The notes under the pieces: generated by a model
Databases searched by the model: none
Seen by the model: only the letters and a program-made list of their open reading frames with translations
Told to the model about the DNA's origin: nothing
Shown: in pieces, positions 62,860 to 64,000 of the stretch
How positions within the stretch are numbered: the first letter of the stretch is position 1
How the letters are laid out: each line of letters starts with the position of its first letter
Program-made: the position numbers and the translations under genes
From: Sphaerosporella brunnea
Lineage: Eukaryota > Ascomycota > Pezizomycetes > Pezizales > Pyronemataceae
Assembly (NCBI GenBank): GCA_008704415.1
Contig: VXIS01000252.1
Span: 1 to 64,000 of the forward strand
Direction: 5' to 3'
Length of the DNA stretch: 64,000 bases

Positions 62860-64000
62860 AGAGCAGAAATGCCCACGCAACGCCTATACAATTGCCTTTC
62901 TACATACGTCTACAAGGTTGTTAAATACCGTCGATGTGGATGATGGTATGTTGTACCACTCCGATAAGTTCACATATTGGGTGGCAATGCATGTTCACGT
63001 GTTTACTTCAATCGTTGAGACGGTGGTTTTCTGCAACATTGATTGCACCTTTATTGTCACTTCAAATTGCCCTCAGAATGTGCTCATGAAGGAGTTCAAT
63101 GGGAGCTTGCGTTGTTCAGAGTTAATCTTTCCAGGTCATAGCGAGGGCTATGTATTCAGGTTCGGTGGTTGAAGTGGGGACAGAACACTGTTGTCAAGAC
63201 CGCCAACTGATAGTGGCTTTTCTAAGTTGAAACAAGAATTCCCAGAAGCTTGCGGGGTGTCAGAAAATGTTCCGTCTGAGACATTGCAAAATATAACATG
63301 GCATAGATCGTTCCCATATTGATAGGTGAGTTTAAGGCTTCCTATTCTTTTGAGGTATCGTAGGACTGGTTTATCCACTTGCAGATGTACAAGGGTAGGT
63401 GAGGAGTTGAACTGTGAGAGTTGTGTGACTGTATAGGCGAGATAAGGCCTTCTTTCGTTAACTGCGTACATGACAGATACGATAATTTGGTGGTTGAGTA
63501 AAATGTCTTCAATCTGTTGCTCAGGTGGTGCTGCCGGAAGATGTACGTTTACACCGAGGGGAGTTCAGACGAAGTTGCATCTTTCATACTGAAGTGGTCG
63601 AGAACTTTTCAATGTAAGTTGACTGGGAAAGAGTGAAAGGCTGGTCGTTAAAGTCTCTTTTTATGCCAAGGACCCAATGAAAGTCACCAAGGTCCTTGAC
63701 TTGAAATTCAGTCCTAAGGGCCGAGATAATCCGTTCAGTGAGGGTGTTGTTAGATCTAAAAATCGTAATGTCGTCACCTTAAATGGGAATGCAGAGCTTA
63801 CCACGGTTGTGTATGAGGATGCATGAGTCAAAATGTGAGATAGCAAATACGTAGGAAGAAGATAGCTAGTAAGATTTGCATACAAGTCGGTTGGAGATTG
63901 CTTCAAGCTGTATAAACACTGTTTTCATTTGCATACCTTGCCGTCAATTTTCCACCATTTGGGGAGACGCATCAAAATCGCTTCTTTTAGGTGACTATTA
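62860..64000 (-). pseudogene. Copia reverse transcriptase and RNase H, frameshifted, runs off the window
   Basis: Reading the minus strand from the window end gives LKQSPTDLYANL-type sequence, DDITIF (YVDD box, first two residues lost), FQVKDLGDFHWVLGI and TLSQSTYIEKF. Next comes YAVNERRPYLAYTVTQLSQF with VLRYLKRIGSLKLTY, and then RNase H with EPEYIALAMT, SDNKGAI and SKHVNMHCH. At least three frames are used, so it is inactive. The upstream part of the polyprotein lies beyond 64000. Confidence 0.85.

Noticed and set aside
1..64000. Repeat-induced point mutation (RIP)
   Set aside because: Transposon relics keep many CpG and CpA sites and are not TpA-enriched by eye. Decay looks like ordinary mutation. 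A formal RIP index was not computed.

Overview
The window reads as a repeat-rich accessory region of a filamentous fungal genome. It has a spliced gene with a 54-nt intron (GTAAGT donor, CTAAC branch-like motif, GCAG acceptor), long intronless genes of fungal families (FunK1 kinase, HNH_2 nucleases, F-box), Ty1/Copia LTR elements, a LINE RNase-H tail, and MULE, hAT and TA-target DNA transposons. CpG is not depleted in the repeats, so there is no visible sign of RIP-type mutation. I cannot name the species, nor decide between Ascomycota and Basidiomycota.

Layout. 1-5.0 kb: a MULE-like element inside a 159-bp satellite unit, a hAT-type MITE, and a minus-strand Copia relic with its 3' LTR. 5.5-7.3 kb: a spliced gene of unknown function. 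7.5-10.3 kb: LTR pieces, a LINE tail, a 62-bp minisatellite, a solo LTR with perfect 5-bp target duplication, and a possible hAT N-terminus. 11-14.8 kb: an AAGCTTGG-motif repeat field holding a nest of TA-target elements. 16-22 kb: two very small hAT-type MITEs, an F-box gene, a GA-rich tract, and a tRNA-headed SINE-like unit split by a pogo-like MITE. 23.3-24.7 kb: a coiled-coil protein gene. 25-29 kb: a hAT MITE and a complete 3.26-kb LTR element with Gag but no pol. 30.7-32.5 kb: HNH_2 protein 1. 33-42.4 kb: a MULE deletion derivative, a Copia-type LTR, hAT relics and a 159-bp satellite array. 43.5-45.9 kb: FunK1 kinase. 47-52 kb: satellite, LTR, a PIF-like MITE and a Tc1/mariner-like relic. 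52.9-55.4 kb: HNH_2 protein 2 with 69-residue repeats. 57-64 kb: a Copia element with a hAT insertion in its LTR, then an AT-richer stretch with a minus-strand Copia copy running off the window.

The credible host-type genes are six: the unknown 562-residue protein, the F-box protein, the coiled-coil protein, two HNH_2 proteins and the FunK1 kinase. They are separated by transposons, stand alone and do not form an operon or an obvious pathway. Nuclease-like, kinase-like, F-box and coiled-coil proteins in a transposon-dense island recall the effector or genomic-conflict gene sets described in other fungi, but that reading is inference. The best-supported unusual structures are transposon architectures confirmed by target duplications and, in one case, by an internal copy of the uninterrupted sequence.
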